Below, one piece after another: positions 7,523 to 15,854 of a DNA stretch of 32,469 nucleotides. The position numbers and the translations under genes were made by a program. Numbering within the stretch: position 1 is the first letter of the stretch; every line of letters begins with the position of its first letter. The stretch comes from CAZYMF01 sp964648215. GTDB taxonomy: Bacteria; Desulfobacterota; Binatia; HRBIN30; JACQVA1. Where the stretch lies: the NCBI GenBank assembly GCA_964648215.1, contig CAZYMF010000034.1:1-32469 (forward strand). Direction: 5' to 3'. The notes beneath the pieces are model-generated. The model was not told where the DNA came from, made no database searches, and saw nothing but the letters and a program-made list of their open reading frames with translations.

Positions 7523-8797
7523 TCACCTCGCGTCGCGCGCCAGGCGGATGCCGCTGAACTGCCAGCGCGCGTCGGGCGGGAAGAAGTTCCTGTACGTGGC
7601 CCGGATGTGGGAGTGCGGCGTGGCGCAGGAGCCGCCCCGCAGCACCAGTTGGTTGCACATGAACTTGCCGTTGTACTCTCCCAGCGCTCCATCGGGGGGG
7701 CGATAGCCCGGGTACGGCGCGTACGGGCTCTGGGTCCACTCCCAGACGTCGCCGAACAGCTGCGCCGGTTCCGGCGACGATGGCGCCGGCATCGGGTGCA
7801 GCATCTCGCCCTCGGCGAGGTTGCCGGCGACCGGCATCTCCGCGGCGGCCACCTCCCACTCCGCCTCGGTCGGCAGCCGGGCGCCGGCCCAGCGGGCGAA
7901 TGCGTCGGCCTCGTAGTAGCTCACGTGGCACACCGGCTCGTCCGCCCGCAGCGGCTGCAGGCCACCGAGCGTCATCGTCATCCACTGTTCTTCCTGCCGT
8001 TCCCAGTACAGGGGGGCGCGCCACACACGCGCCCGCACCGCGCTCCAGGCATCGGAGAGCCAGAGCTCCGGCCGCTCGTAGCCGCCGTCGCCGATGAACT
8101 GGAGAAACTCCTCATTGGTCACCGCGCGGGCGGCCAGGTCGAACGGCTCGACGACCACCCGGTGGCGGGGCCCTTCGTTGTCGAAGGCGAAGCCCCGCCC
8201 ATCGTGACCGATCGAGCGGATCGCTCCCGGGTACGAGCACCAGGCGAGCGCGCTCACCTCGCCGCCGGCCTCCGGCGCCCGCTCGCGGTAGGCCGGGTGC
8301 AACGGGTTGCACGACAGCAGATGCTTGATGTCGGTGAGGATCAGCTCCTGATGCTGCTGCTCGTGCTGTAGGCCAAGCTCGACGAGGGCGGCGATCCCGC
8401 CGTCCTCGTCGGCTCCACGGGCGAGCAACTCCGGGAGGTACCGGTCGACGTGGCGGCGATAGGCGAGCACCTCCTCCAGGGTCGGCCGCGACAGCAGGCC
8501 TCGTTGCGGGCGCGGATGCTGCTTGCCGACCGTTTGGTAGTAGGAGTTGAACAGAACCCGGAACGCGGGGTGAAACACCCGATACTGCGGCTGCCAGCGC
8601 TCGAGGACGAACGTCTCGAAGAACCAACTGGTATGCGCCAGGTGCCACTTGGCGGGGCTGGCATCGTCCATCGACTGCACCTGACAGTCCTCCGCGGAGA
8701 GAGGCTGGCAGAGCCTTTCCGTCGTCTCGCGGACGCGCCCGTAGCGCTCCGCCAGGCTGGCATCGCCGTCGTTTCGCACCGGTTGGGATGCTCTCAT
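7523..8797 (-). CDS. egtB: EgtB-type sulfoxide synthase (ergothioneine biosynthesis)
   Basis: 424 residues, the usual EgtB length. The ATG at 8797 is chosen because AGGAGG lies 4 nt upstream; an in-frame start at 8890 lacks this. The N-terminal DinB-like domain (about 10-165) supplies the non-heme iron histidines: HLAHTSWFFE (His55) and LQHEQQHQE (His145, His149). The C-terminal formylglycine-generating-enzyme-like domain (about 190-424) shows DVWEWTQSPYAPYPGY and LRGGSCATPHSHIRATYRNFF followed by FSGIRLARD. EgtB joins cysteine or gamma-glutamylcysteine to trimethylhistidine using oxygen. The partner methyltransferase EgtD is not in the window. It lies 130 bp downstream of the metX-metW fusion and may be co-transcribed with it. 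An ovothiol-type specificity cannot be excluded by eye. Confidence 0.9.
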   Translation of the reverse strand: MRASQPVRNDGDASLAERYGRVRETTERLCQPLSAEDCQVQSMDDASPAKWHLAHTSWFFETFVLERWQPQYRVFHPAFRVLFNSYYQTVGKQHPRPQRGLLSRPTLEEVLAYRRHVDRYLPELLARGADEDGGIAALVELGLQHEQQHQELILTDIKHLLSCNPLHPAYRERAPEAGGEVSALAWCSYPGAIRSIGHDGRGFAFDNEGPRHRVVVEPFDLAARAVTNEEFLQFIGDGGYERPELWLSDAWSAVRARVWRAPLYWERQEEQWMTMTLGGLQPLRADEPVCHVSYYEADAFARWAGARLPTEAEWEVAAAEMPVAGNLAEGEMLHPMPAPSSPEPAQLFGDVWEWTQSPYAPYPGYRPPDGALGEYNGKFMCNQLVLRGGSCATPHSHIRATYRNFFPPDARWQFSGIRLARDAR

Positions 8798-8927
8798 GAT
8801 CCTCCTGTCTCGCGCGCCAACAGCAAAGCACGATACGCCCGTGGGCACCAGAACCACGGCCGCCCCCACGTTCCCGGCTCTCCGTCGCACCCTTGGCTGC
8901 GGACGGATACGGGGCGACCGCGACGTC

Positions 8928-10745
8928 TCAGCGGCTGAGCACCAGGATCGCCATGTCGGCGTTCAGGTTCGGATCCTCGGTGATCTCCCGGTCGTTCTCG
9001 CTGTCGAGGTAGATCTGACGATGAATGTGGATGCCCTTGTCGCGGCAGAAGTCCTCGACGTCGGCGATCGACGGGAAGCGTCGATTGGGCGTGTTGTACC
9101 ACTCGTAACGATACGGCCCACCGGCCTTGGGCGAGCGCCCCTGGTCGGACAGCATGTGGCGCAGCCTGCGGTGGGCGAAGTTGGGGAAACCGACGATGCC
9201 GCGCCGGCCGACGCGGAGCATCTCGTCGATCACCAGCTCGGTGTCGATGACCGCCTGCAGTGTTTGCGACAGCACCACGACGTCGAACTGCCCGTCGACG
9301 AACGAGGTCAGCCCCTGGTTGAGATCGCTCTGCACGACGTCGAGCCCGCGCTCGATGCAAGCCACGATCGCCCCCTCGTCGAGCTCGACGCCGACGAGCC
9401 TGGCGTGGCCGCGCTCCCGCAGCAGCGACAGCAGGATGCCGCCGCCGCAGCCGAGGTCGAGCACGCTCGCCCCCGGCGGGATGAGACCGAGAATCATGTC
9501 GTAGTCGAAACGGTGGGCGTGGAACAGGCTGGTGGGCTCGACCGCGGCGCCGGCCGCCTCCGCCGTCAGGCCGGGTCGCCGGGCGGCGCCGTCGAGATTG
9601 GCGAGGAAGGCTTCGATCAGGCAGCCGTAGATCGACAGCTTCTCCTCCAGGAGAAAGGCGTCGTGGCCGCAGGAGCTGTCGACGTTGCAGTAGCTGACCG
9701 GCTTGTCGTTGGCGATCAGCGCCTCGACGATCTGCCGGCTCTGGAACGGCGGGAACAGCCAGTCGCTGGTGAAGCTCACCACCAGCCAGCGGCACAGGCT
9801 CGGCGCCAGCGACGCTCGCAGCTCTTCCACCGTCGCGCCGAGATCGAACAGGTCCATGGCCATCGACAGCGTCACGTAGCTGTTGGCGTCGAAGCGGTCG
9901 ACGAACTTGTGCCCCTGGTACGCCAGATAGGAGCCGACCGAGAACTTCTTCTCGAACTCGGTGGCGACGTCCCGCGGGTTGAGTCGACTGGGATCGAACT
10001 TCGCGGTCATCGACTCGCGCGACAGGTAGGTGATGTGCGCCAGCATCCGCGCCAGCGCCAGGCCGGTGGCCGGCCCCGGGCCCTGATCGTAGTAGTCGCC
10101 GCCCTGGTAGTCCGGGTCGTGCAGGATCGCGTTGCGCCCGACCACGTCGAAAGCCAGCGCCTGGCTCGTCAGGCGATGCGCCGTGGCCAGAGCGACGCAG
10201 CCGCGCACGCGCTGCGGGTGACCGGCCGCCCACCTGAGCGCCTGCTGCCCGCCGAGCGAGCCGCCCACCACCGCGCGCAAGCGCTCGATGCCGAGATGAT
10301 CGATCAAGCGCCGCTGCGCCATCACCATGTCGGCCACGGTGATGGTGGGGAAGGACGGCCCGTACGGCTTGCCCGAGCGCGGGTCGATGCTGTTGGGCCC
10401 GGTGGTGCCGCGGCAGCCGCCGAGGATGTTGGGACAGATGACGAAGTAGCGCTCGGTGTCGATCGAGCGCCCCGGGCCGACCAGCAGCTCCCACCAGCCG
10501 GGGCTGTCGCCCTCGTCGTGGCGGGCGACGTGCGAGTCGCCGCTGATCGCGTGGCACACCAGCACGGCGTTGGCGCGCCCCGCGTCGAGTTGTCCGTAGG
10601 TCTCGTAGGCCACCGTCACCGACGGCAGCTCGCCGCCGAGCTCGAGCCGCAGCGGCTCGTCGAAGCGCACCTCGCGCACGTGCCGCAGCGGCGCGCCGCT
10701 ACGGGCGCTGTCGCTGCTCTCGAACGGATTGCCGGGCGCACCCAC
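8928..10745 (-). CDS. metX-metW: Homoserine O-acyltransferase MetX fused to MetW
   Basis: 605 residues in one open frame. Residues about 15-385 are MetX, an alpha/beta-hydrolase-fold enzyme that acylates homoserine: oxyanion region CHAISGDSH, NILGGCRGTTGP, nucleophile elbow GGSLGGQ (Ser163), Asp328 (SFTSDWLFPP) and His361 (SCGHDAFLLE). Residues about 405-605 are MetW, with a SAM-type glycine loop VLDLGCGGG (428-436), FPNFAHRR and the PYRYEWYNTPN segment. In many bacteria metX and metW are separate neighbouring genes; here they are joined by an Ala-rich linker (about 386-404). Whether acetyl- or succinyl-CoA is used cannot be read from the sequence with confidence. The start is GTG at 10745 with a weak ribosome site. 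It lies 37 bp downstream of metY, so the two are very probably co-transcribed. Confidence 0.92.
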   Translation of the reverse strand: MGAPGNPFESSDSARSGAPLRHVREVRFDEPLRLELGGELPSVTVAYETYGQLDAGRANAVLVCHAISGDSHVARHDEGDSPGWWELLVGPGRSIDTERYFVICPNILGGCRGTTGPNSIDPRSGKPYGPSFPTITVADMVMAQRRLIDHLGIERLRAVVGGSLGGQQALRWAAGHPQRVRGCVALATAHRLTSQALAFDVVGRNAILHDPDYQGGDYYDQGPGPATGLALARMLAHITYLSRESMTAKFDPSRLNPRDVATEFEKKFSVGSYLAYQGHKFVDRFDANSYVTLSMAMDLFDLGATVEELRASLAPSLCRWLVVSFTSDWLFPPFQSRQIVEALIANDKPVSYCNVDSSCGHDAFLLEEKLSIYGCLIEAFLANLDGAARRPGLTAEAAGAAVEPTSLFHAHRFDYDMILGLIPPGASVLDLGCGGGILLSLLRERGHARLVGVELDEGAIVACIERGLDVVQSDLNQGLTSFVDGQFDVVVLSQTLQAVIDTELVIDEMLRVGRRGIVGFPNFAHRRLRHMLSDQGRSPKAGGPYRYEWYNTPNRRFPSIADVEDFCRDKGIHIHRQIYLDSENDREITEDPNLNADMAILVLSR

Positions 10746-10782
10746 GATGGCCGGACCTGGTGACGCCGCGCCGCCGGACGGC

Positions 10783-12102
10783 TTATCCCTGCGACTCCTG
10801 CAGCGCCTGATCGATGTCGGCGATGATGTCCTGCACGTCTTCGATGCCGATCGACAGCCGCACGTACTCGGGGCTGACCCCGGTCTCGCGCTGCTCCTCT
10901 TCGGTCAGCTGCGAGTGCGTGGTCGAGGCCGGATGGATCACCAGCGTCTTGGCATCGCCGATGTTGGCCAGGTGACTGCACAGCTTGACGCTGTTGATGA
11001 AGCGGATGCCGGCCTCGCGCCCGCCGCGGATGCCGAAGCCGACAATGGCGCCGTTGCCCCGGGTCAGGTACTTCTGCGCCATCGCGTGGTCGGGATGGCT
11101 CGGCAGCCCGGGATAGTTGACCCACTCGACGGCCGGGTGCTGCTGCAGGAACTCGGCAACCATCTCCGTGTTGCGGCAGTGGCGCTCCATGCGCAGGTGC
11201 AGCGTCTCGAGACCGAGCAGGAAGAGGAAGGCGGCGAACGGGCTCATGGTGCCGCCGGTGTCGCGCAGCCAGTGGGTGCGAATGTGGAGGATGTAGGCGA
11301 TGTTGCCGACCGGGCGCAGCGCCTCCTCGAACACCACGCCGTGGTAGGCCGCGTCGGGGGCGCAGAACTCGGGCCACTTCTGCGGCGTCTTGGCCCACGG
11401 GAACTTGCCGCTGTCGACGATGACGCCGCCGATGTGCACTCCGTGACCGCCGATGAACTTGGTGGTCGAGTAGATGACGATATCGACGCCGTGGTCGATC
11501 GGACACAGCAGCATCGGCGTCATCACCGTGTTGTCGCACAGCACCGGCAGATCGTGCTGGTGGGCGGCATCGGCGATCTTGCGGAAATCGGGCACGTCGT
11601 TCTTGGGATTGCCGAGGCTCTCGAAGTAGACGCAGCGGGTGTTGGCGTCGACCAGCTCGTGGATCTTCTCGGGATGGTGCGGATCGAAGAAGCGCACCTC
11701 GATGCCGAGCTTGGCCAGCGTCTGCGAGAACAGCGTCCAGGTGCCGCCGTAGAGGCTGGTGGCGGAGATGAAGTTCTGCCCGCTGTGGCAGATGGTGAGC
11801 AGGGCGGCGGTGATGGCCGCCTGCCCCGAGGCGAAGGCGAGCCCCGCGGCGCCGCCGTCGAGCGCGGCCAGGCGTTTCTCCAGCACGTCGCAGGTCGGAT
11901 TCATCAGCCGCGAGTAGATGTTGCCGAACTCGCGCAGGGCGAACAGGTTGGCGGCGTGATCGGTGTCGTTGAAGAGATACGAGGTGGTGGCGTAGATCGG
12001 CACCGCCCGCGCATTGGTGACCGTGTCCTTCTCCTGCCCCGCGTGCAACGCCAGCGTTCCCAGTCCCGGACCCTTCGCTTCTCCCGCGCTCATTGGCTTC
12101 AT
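10783..12102 (-). CDS. metY: O-acylhomoserine sulfhydrylase MetY (PLP-dependent)
   Basis: 439 residues, the usual size for MetY. It converts O-acetylhomoserine and sulfide to homocysteine with pyridoxal phosphate. Diagnostic segments are GTLALHAGQ at the N-terminus, YSRLMNPT, ASGQAAITAALL (phosphate binding), ESLGNPKNDVPDF, the cofactor lysine in YSTTKFIGGHG (about Lys215) and the C-terminal IHPASTTHSQLTEEEQ. This set fits MetY better than cystathionine gamma-synthase. The ATG at 12102 is preferred because AGGAAGGGG directly precedes it; in-frame alternatives are at 12144 and 12093. It is the first gene of the metY, metX-metW block and supplies the step after MetX. Upstream is a 194-bp divergent region with a 16-bp palindrome; I saw no S-box or SAM-II signature there. 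Confidence 0.93.
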   Translation of the reverse strand: MKPMSAGEAKGPGLGTLALHAGQEKDTVTNARAVPIYATTSYLFNDTDHAANLFALREFGNIYSRLMNPTCDVLEKRLAALDGGAAGLAFASGQAAITAALLTICHSGQNFISATSLYGGTWTLFSQTLAKLGIEVRFFDPHHPEKIHELVDANTRCVYFESLGNPKNDVPDFRKIADAAHQHDLPVLCDNTVMTPMLLCPIDHGVDIVIYSTTKFIGGHGVHIGGVIVDSGKFPWAKTPQKWPEFCAPDAAYHGVVFEEALRPVGNIAYILHIRTHWLRDTGGTMSPFAAFLFLLGLETLHLRMERHCRNTEMVAEFLQQHPAVEWVNYPGLPSHPDHAMAQKYLTRGNGAIVGFGIRGGREAGIRFINSVKLCSHLANIGDAKTLVIHPASTTHSQLTEEEQRETGVSPEYVRLSIGIEDVQDIIADIDQALQESQG

Positions 12103-12171
12103 CCCCTTCCTGCGGTCCCGGCAATCTGCCCGACGGACCGGCACTCAAAAGACCTGAATAGCGAATTCCGG

Positions 12172-12187
12172 CGGTTGGGGCCAACCG
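12172..12187. promoter_or_regulatory. 16-bp operator-like palindrome between metY and the GH15 gene
   Basis: CGGTTGG (12172-12178) and CCAACCG (12181-12187) are perfect inverted 7-bp arms around a GG centre. The site lies 70 bp upstream of the metY ATG and 110 bp upstream of the GH15 ATG, in their shared divergent region. It could bind a dimeric regulator of methionine genes or of the GH15 gene. A weak minus-strand promoter-like pair (TTGGCC, 17 bp, CTATTC) overlaps it, which would suit a repressor. No regulator gene is adjacent. Confidence 0.4.
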
Positions 12188-12243
12188 GAGCGGGGTCTGC
12201 GTCGTGCGCGCCACCCGGGAGGGCGGAAGGGGTTACGAGCACG

Positions 12244-12288
12244 GCTAGCGCCCCGTGGGTCTTTTGCCGCCCTCCGGGCCTCGCTAGC
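12244..12288. repeat. Paired GCTAGC-containing repeats before the GH15 gene
   Basis: GCTAGCG (12244-12250) and CGCTAGC (12282-12288) form a perfect 7-bp inverted repeat with a 31-nt spacer, ending 8 nt before the GH15 start codon. Because GCTAGC is itself palindromic, the pair can be read as two operator half-sites or as a hairpin stem in the leader that would sit over the ribosome site. The short length makes chance occurrence possible. Confidence 0.25.
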
Positions 12289-12296
12289 ATGGCGGC

Positions 12297-14105
12297 ATGC
12301 CGCTCCCCATCGAGGACTACGCCCTGATCGGTGATTGCCAGACTGTGGCCCTGGTGGGCCGGGACGGATCGATCGACTGGCTGTGCCTGCCCCGTTTCGA
12401 CTCCGCCGCCTGCTTCGCCGCCCTGCTCGGCGCGCCCGAGAACGGCCGTTGGCTCCTGGCCCCGGCGGGCGAGATTCGGCGCACCCGCCGCCGTTACCGC
12501 GACGACACCCTGATTCTCGAGACCGAGTTCGACACCGACGAGGGCACGGTGGCCGTGGTCGACTGCATGCCGCCGCGGACGCGGACGCCCGACCTGGTCC
12601 GGATGGTGGTGGGGAAGAAGGGCCGGGTACGCATGCAGCTCGAGCTCACCATCCGCTTCGACTACGGCGACATCGTCCCCTGGGTGCAGAGCCTCGACGG
12701 CGGCCTGCGCGCCATTGCCGGACCCGACACGCTCCGCCTGCGCACGCCCGTCGATCTGCTCGGCCACAACCTCACCACCGTGGCCGAGTTCACCGTGAGC
12801 GAGGGCGCGCGCATCCCCTTCGTGCTCACCTGGCATCCTTCCCATCACCCGGCGCCGCCCCGGATCGACGCCGCGGAGGCCATCGAGCGCACCGAGCAAT
12901 GGTGGCGTGAGTGGTCCGGCCGCTGCTCCTACCGGGGCGAATGGCGCGAGGCGGTGATGCGCTCCCTCATCACCCTGAAGGCCCTCACCTTCGCCCCGAG
13001 CGGCGGTATCGTCGCCGCCGCCACCACCTCGCTCCCCGAGCGCCTCGGCGGCGTGCGCAACTGGGACTACCGCTACTGCTGGGTGCGCGACGCCACCTTC
13101 ACCCTCTACGCCCTGATGACCGCCGGCTACGAGGACGAGGCGCGCGAGTGGCGCGAGTGGCTGCTGCGCGCCGTCGCCGGCAAGGCTTCCCAGCTGCAGA
13201 TCATGTACGGCGTCGCCGGGGAGCGGCGGCTGACCGAGGTCGAAGCCGACTGGCTGCCCGGCTACGAGGGCTCGCGCCCGGTGCGCCTCGGCAACGCCGC
13301 CTACCAGCAGTTCCAGCTCGATGTCTTCGGCGAGATCATGGATGCCCTGCACTATGCCCGGCGCGTCGGCCTCAAGCCCGACGCCGAAGCCTGGCAGGTG
13401 CAACACGCGCTGCTGGAGCACCTCGAGTCGATTTGGTCGGAGCCCGACGACGGCCTCTGGGAGGTGCGCGGCGAACGCCGCCACTTCACCCACTCGAAGG
13501 TCATGGCCTGGGTGGCGATGGATCGCGCCGTCAAAGCAGTCGAGCGCTTTCACGTCGCCGGTCCGGTGGACCGCTGGCGCCAACTCGCCGCCACCATTCA
13601 CGACGAGGTCTGCCGCCGCGGCTTCGACCGCGAGGTCGGCGCCTTCGTGCAGTCCTACGGCTCGAAGACCCTCGACGCGAGCGTGCTCATGATGCCGCTG
13701 GTGGGCTTTCTGCCGGCGACCGATCCGCGCGTGCGCGGCACGGTCGCAGCCATCGAGCGCGAACTGATGGCCGACGGCTTCGTCCTGCGCTACGCCGGCA
13801 GCGAAGGCGTCGACGGCCTTCCCGCGGGCGAGGGCGCCTTTCTGCTGTGCACCTTCTGGCTCGCCGACAACCTGGCCCTGCTCGGCCGCCAGGACGATGC
13901 CCGGCGCCTGTTCGAGCGACTGCTCTCGCTGCGCAACGACGTCGGCCTGCTCTCCGAGGAGTACGACCCGGCAACGCGCCGTCTCGTCGGCAACTTCCCG
14001 CAGGCATTCTCCCACGTCGCCCTGGTCAACACCGCCGCCAACCTCGCCCGCGGCGGAGGGCCGGCCCACCACCGCGGGGGACACCCGACGACGCGCAAGC
14101 CGTGA
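12297..14105 (+). CDS. Glycoside hydrolase family 15 protein (trehalase/glucoamylase-like)
   Basis: 602 residues. The N-terminal beta-sandwich (about 1-200) begins with the characteristic IEDYALIGDCQTVALVGRDGSIDWLCLPRFDS, as in the bacterial GH15 trehalase-like group. The catalytic alpha/alpha-barrel follows: GGVRNWDYRYCWVRDATFTL (252-271), LDVFGEIMDALHYARR, HSKVMAWVAMDRA, YGSKTLDASVLMMPLVGF, LPAGEGAFLLCTFWLADNL (Glu512, a likely catalytic carboxylate) and SEEYDPATRRLVGNFPQAFSHVALVNTA. There is no signal peptide, so it is cytoplasmic and probably acts on trehalose or short alpha-glucans. Trehalose versus maltodextrin specificity is not decidable from sequence alone. The ribosome site is weak. 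The C-terminal 20 residues are basic and Gly/His-rich. No other carbohydrate gene is nearby. Confidence 0.9.
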   Translation: MPLPIEDYALIGDCQTVALVGRDGSIDWLCLPRFDSAACFAALLGAPENGRWLLAPAGEIRRTRRRYRDDTLILETEFDTDEGTVAVVDCMPPRTRTPDLVRMVVGKKGRVRMQLELTIRFDYGDIVPWVQSLDGGLRAIAGPDTLRLRTPVDLLGHNLTTVAEFTVSEGARIPFVLTWHPSHHPAPPRIDAAEAIERTEQWWREWSGRCSYRGEWREAVMRSLITLKALTFAPSGGIVAAATTSLPERLGGVRNWDYRYCWVRDATFTLYALMTAGYEDEAREWREWLLRAVAGKASQLQIMYGVAGERRLTEVEADWLPGYEGSRPVRLGNAAYQQFQLDVFGEIMDALHYARRVGLKPDAEAWQVQHALLEHLESIWSEPDDGLWEVRGERRHFTHSKVMAWVAMDRAVKAVERFHVAGPVDRWRQLAATIHDEVCRRGFDREVGAFVQSYGSKTLDASVLMMPLVGFLPATDPRVRGTVAAIERELMADGFVLRYAGSEGVDGLPAGEGAFLLCTFWLADNLALLGRQDDARRLFERLLSLRNDVGLLSEEYDPATRRLVGNFPQAFSHVALVNTAANLARGGGPAHHRGGHPTTRKP

Positions 14106-14236
14106 GGCGGAGGTCGAGGTCCGGGCACCGCACCATCACGCGGCGCGGCCGGAAGCGTCCGAGACGGCTAGCAACTCGGTTGACGCCGCGTCCGTGAATG
14201 GTATGCACGCGCTGGCGTTCCGCACGGAGAGACGAG

Positions 14237-15046
14237 ATGCCCGACGCGAACATCAATGGCCTGCGCCTCCACTACAACGTCGCCGGGGACGGCGACCCGC
14301 TGCTGCTGATCATGGGCTACGGCATGCCGGGCGATGCCTGGCTCGGCTCGCTGCCCTTCCTGCAAGGCTTTCGCTCGATCTACTACGACAACCGTGGCAC
14401 CGGTCAGAGCGACAAGCCGGCCGGCCCGTACACGATCGTGCAGATGGCGGACGACGCGGCCGGGCTGCTCGATCACCTCGGCATCGAGCGCGCTCACGTC
14501 TACGGCGTGTCGATGGGCGGCATGATCGCGCAGGAGCTGGTCCTGCGGCATCCCGGCAAGGTGCGCTCGCTGGTGCTCGGCTGCACCATGTGCGGCGGCG
14601 TGCACGCCAAGGTGGCCGACTGGGAGATCCTCGATGCACTCTTCGAGGTGATCAAGGGCATGGGCACCATGGATCCGCAAGAGTGGGTCGAGCGGCAGCT
14701 GCCGCTGATCTTTCCGCAGGAGTGGGTCGCCGCCAACCCGGGCATCCGCGACCTGTTGCTGATGGGCGCGCAGATGATGCCCCCCACCCCGCCCGATACC
14801 GCCCAGCACGCCATGGAGGGCATCGTCGGCTGGAGCACCTACGATCGCCTGCCGCAGATCACGGCGCCGACCCTGGTCGTCCACGGCGATCAGGACGTCC
14901 TCATCCCGATCGACAATGCCCACCTGCTCGCCGAACGCATCCCCGGCGCGCGGCTGCACATCGTCCAGGGCGCGGGCCACGGCTACCCGGCGCAGGACCC
15001 GGTCGCCGTGCACCAAGTGGTCACGGACTTCTTCCGCTCTCATTGA
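14237..15046 (+). CDS. Alpha/beta-hydrolase fold protein
   Basis: 269 residues. The triad is visible: Ser92 in GVSMGGMIAQ, Asp220 in HGDQDVLIP and His248 in GAGHGYP. The strand and oxyanion region LLLIMGYGMPGDAW is followed by YYDNRGTGQSDKP, typical of esterase and hydrolase members of the family. No signal peptide is present. The ATG at 14237 follows GGAGAGACGAG; an in-frame start at 14198 adds 13 residues without homology character. The substrate is unknown; candidates include esters, lactones and C-C-bond substrates. It lies 131 bp after the GH15 gene and is convergent with the 181-aa gene. The 67-bp gap between them holds a 5-bp inverted repeat (TTCGG 15065-15069, CCGAA 15078-15082) but no clear terminator. 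Confidence 0.88.
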   Translation: MPDANINGLRLHYNVAGDGDPLLLIMGYGMPGDAWLGSLPFLQGFRSIYYDNRGTGQSDKPAGPYTIVQMADDAAGLLDHLGIERAHVYGVSMGGMIAQELVLRHPGKVRSLVLGCTMCGGVHAKVADWEILDALFEVIKGMGTMDPQEWVERQLPLIFPQEWVAANPGIRDLLLMGAQMMPPTPPDTAQHAMEGIVGWSTYDRLPQITAPTLVVHGDQDVLIPIDNAHLLAERIPGARLHIVQGAGHGYPAQDPVAVHQVVTDFFRSH

Positions 15047-15113
15047 GATCGGAAGGGGAACAAGTTCGGCCTCGAGACCGAAGGGCCGCGCGCCGTTCGT
15101 GCGGAGACCGTCC

Positions 15114-15659
15114 TCAGGAGTGCCGGCCGAACATCCGCCGGAGGTTGGCCACCAGGGAGTCTCCGCTCCCGGGTGTCGCCGCCGGCTTGCCGGGCGCTGC
15201 AGCGGCGGCTCGATCGCCCCACCAGACCACCTCGGCGGCCTTGAGCTCCGTCAAGGCACGGACCGCGGGGACGAGCTGGGTGGAGACGAACTTCTCGTCG
15301 GGTTCGGCGTTGAGCAGGATGTCCGCCTGCGTCACGTAGCTCTCCGAGCTCGTCCCCAGGCTCGGCACCGGCACCACCTCCACCACCGCCGGGACGTGCT
15401 CCTTCATCGCCTCGCCGTCGAGCTTCTCCAGCGCCGAGCGGATCCTGGTGCGACTGTCGTCGTCCGGCGTGTCGACCACGAAGGTCAGCGACAGGTACTG
15501 CAGCTTCGAGCGGCCGCTCTTCGGCTTCGAGATCCGGCACAAGCCCGAGATCGGGTCGCGGCCGGCGCGCTCCAGCGTGAAGTCGAAGAAGGCCAGCATC
15601 TCCTCGCGCGCGTAGAGGTCCACGAACTCCTGCAAAATGTCGATTCGTTCTTCAGCCAT
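15114..15659 (-). CDS. Hypothetical 181-aa cytoplasmic protein
   Basis: I do not recognise the family. The ATG at 15659 follows a GAGGGAA ribosome site; an upstream in-frame start at 15698 is less likely. The protein starts with an acidic helix (MAEERIDILQEFVDLYAREEMLAFFDFTLERA), continues with alternating beta-like segments (LQYLSLTFVVDTPDDD, VVEVVPVPS) and a helix containing ELKAAEVVWWGDR, and ends with a Pro/Ala/Gly-rich linker and a short basic helix (LVANLRRMFGRHS). It has no signal peptide or membrane segment. Codon use is like its neighbours and the frame is clean, which supports a real gene. It is divergent from the Cache histidine kinase gene, with 195 bp between starts. Confidence 0.65.
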   Translation of the reverse strand: MAEERIDILQEFVDLYAREEMLAFFDFTLERAGRDPISGLCRISKPKSGRSKLQYLSLTFVVDTPDDDSRTRIRSALEKLDGEAMKEHVPAVVEVVPVPSLGTSSESYVTQADILLNAEPDEKFVSTQLVPAVRALTELKAAEVVWWGDRAAAAAPGKPAATPGSGDSLVANLRRMFGRHS

Positions 15660-15724
15660 GGTTCCCTCGCCGGCGGACGCTGTTCCCTCTCGTCCCACTA
15701 GGGCCTGTGGTAAGAGAAGGCTCG

Positions 15725-15753
15725 ACGGTACGCAGCTTGCACCGTGGCGTCAA
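15725..15753 (-). promoter_or_regulatory. Candidate sigma-70-type promoter for the 181-aa gene
   Basis: On the minus strand TTGACG (15753-15748) is followed after 17 bp by TACCGT (15730-15725). The -35 matches the consensus at five of six positions and the spacing is ideal; the -10 matches at only three of six. Transcription would begin about 60 nt before the ATG at 15659. No equally good pair was found for the divergent kinase gene on the plus strand. Confidence 0.4.
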
Positions 15754-15854
15754 GGGAAACATCGAGGGGCGACGATGACAGGGGCTCACATGGCCGAGAC
15801 GAGGCGGTGGTTGGTGTCCGCCCGCCTCGGCATCGCGCCCCCCGGGGACGCGCC

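Noticed and set aside
12103..12296. SAM-sensing riboswitch upstream of metY
   Set aside because: I looked for S-box and SAM-II core sequences on the minus strand and saw none; only a DNA palindrome is present.
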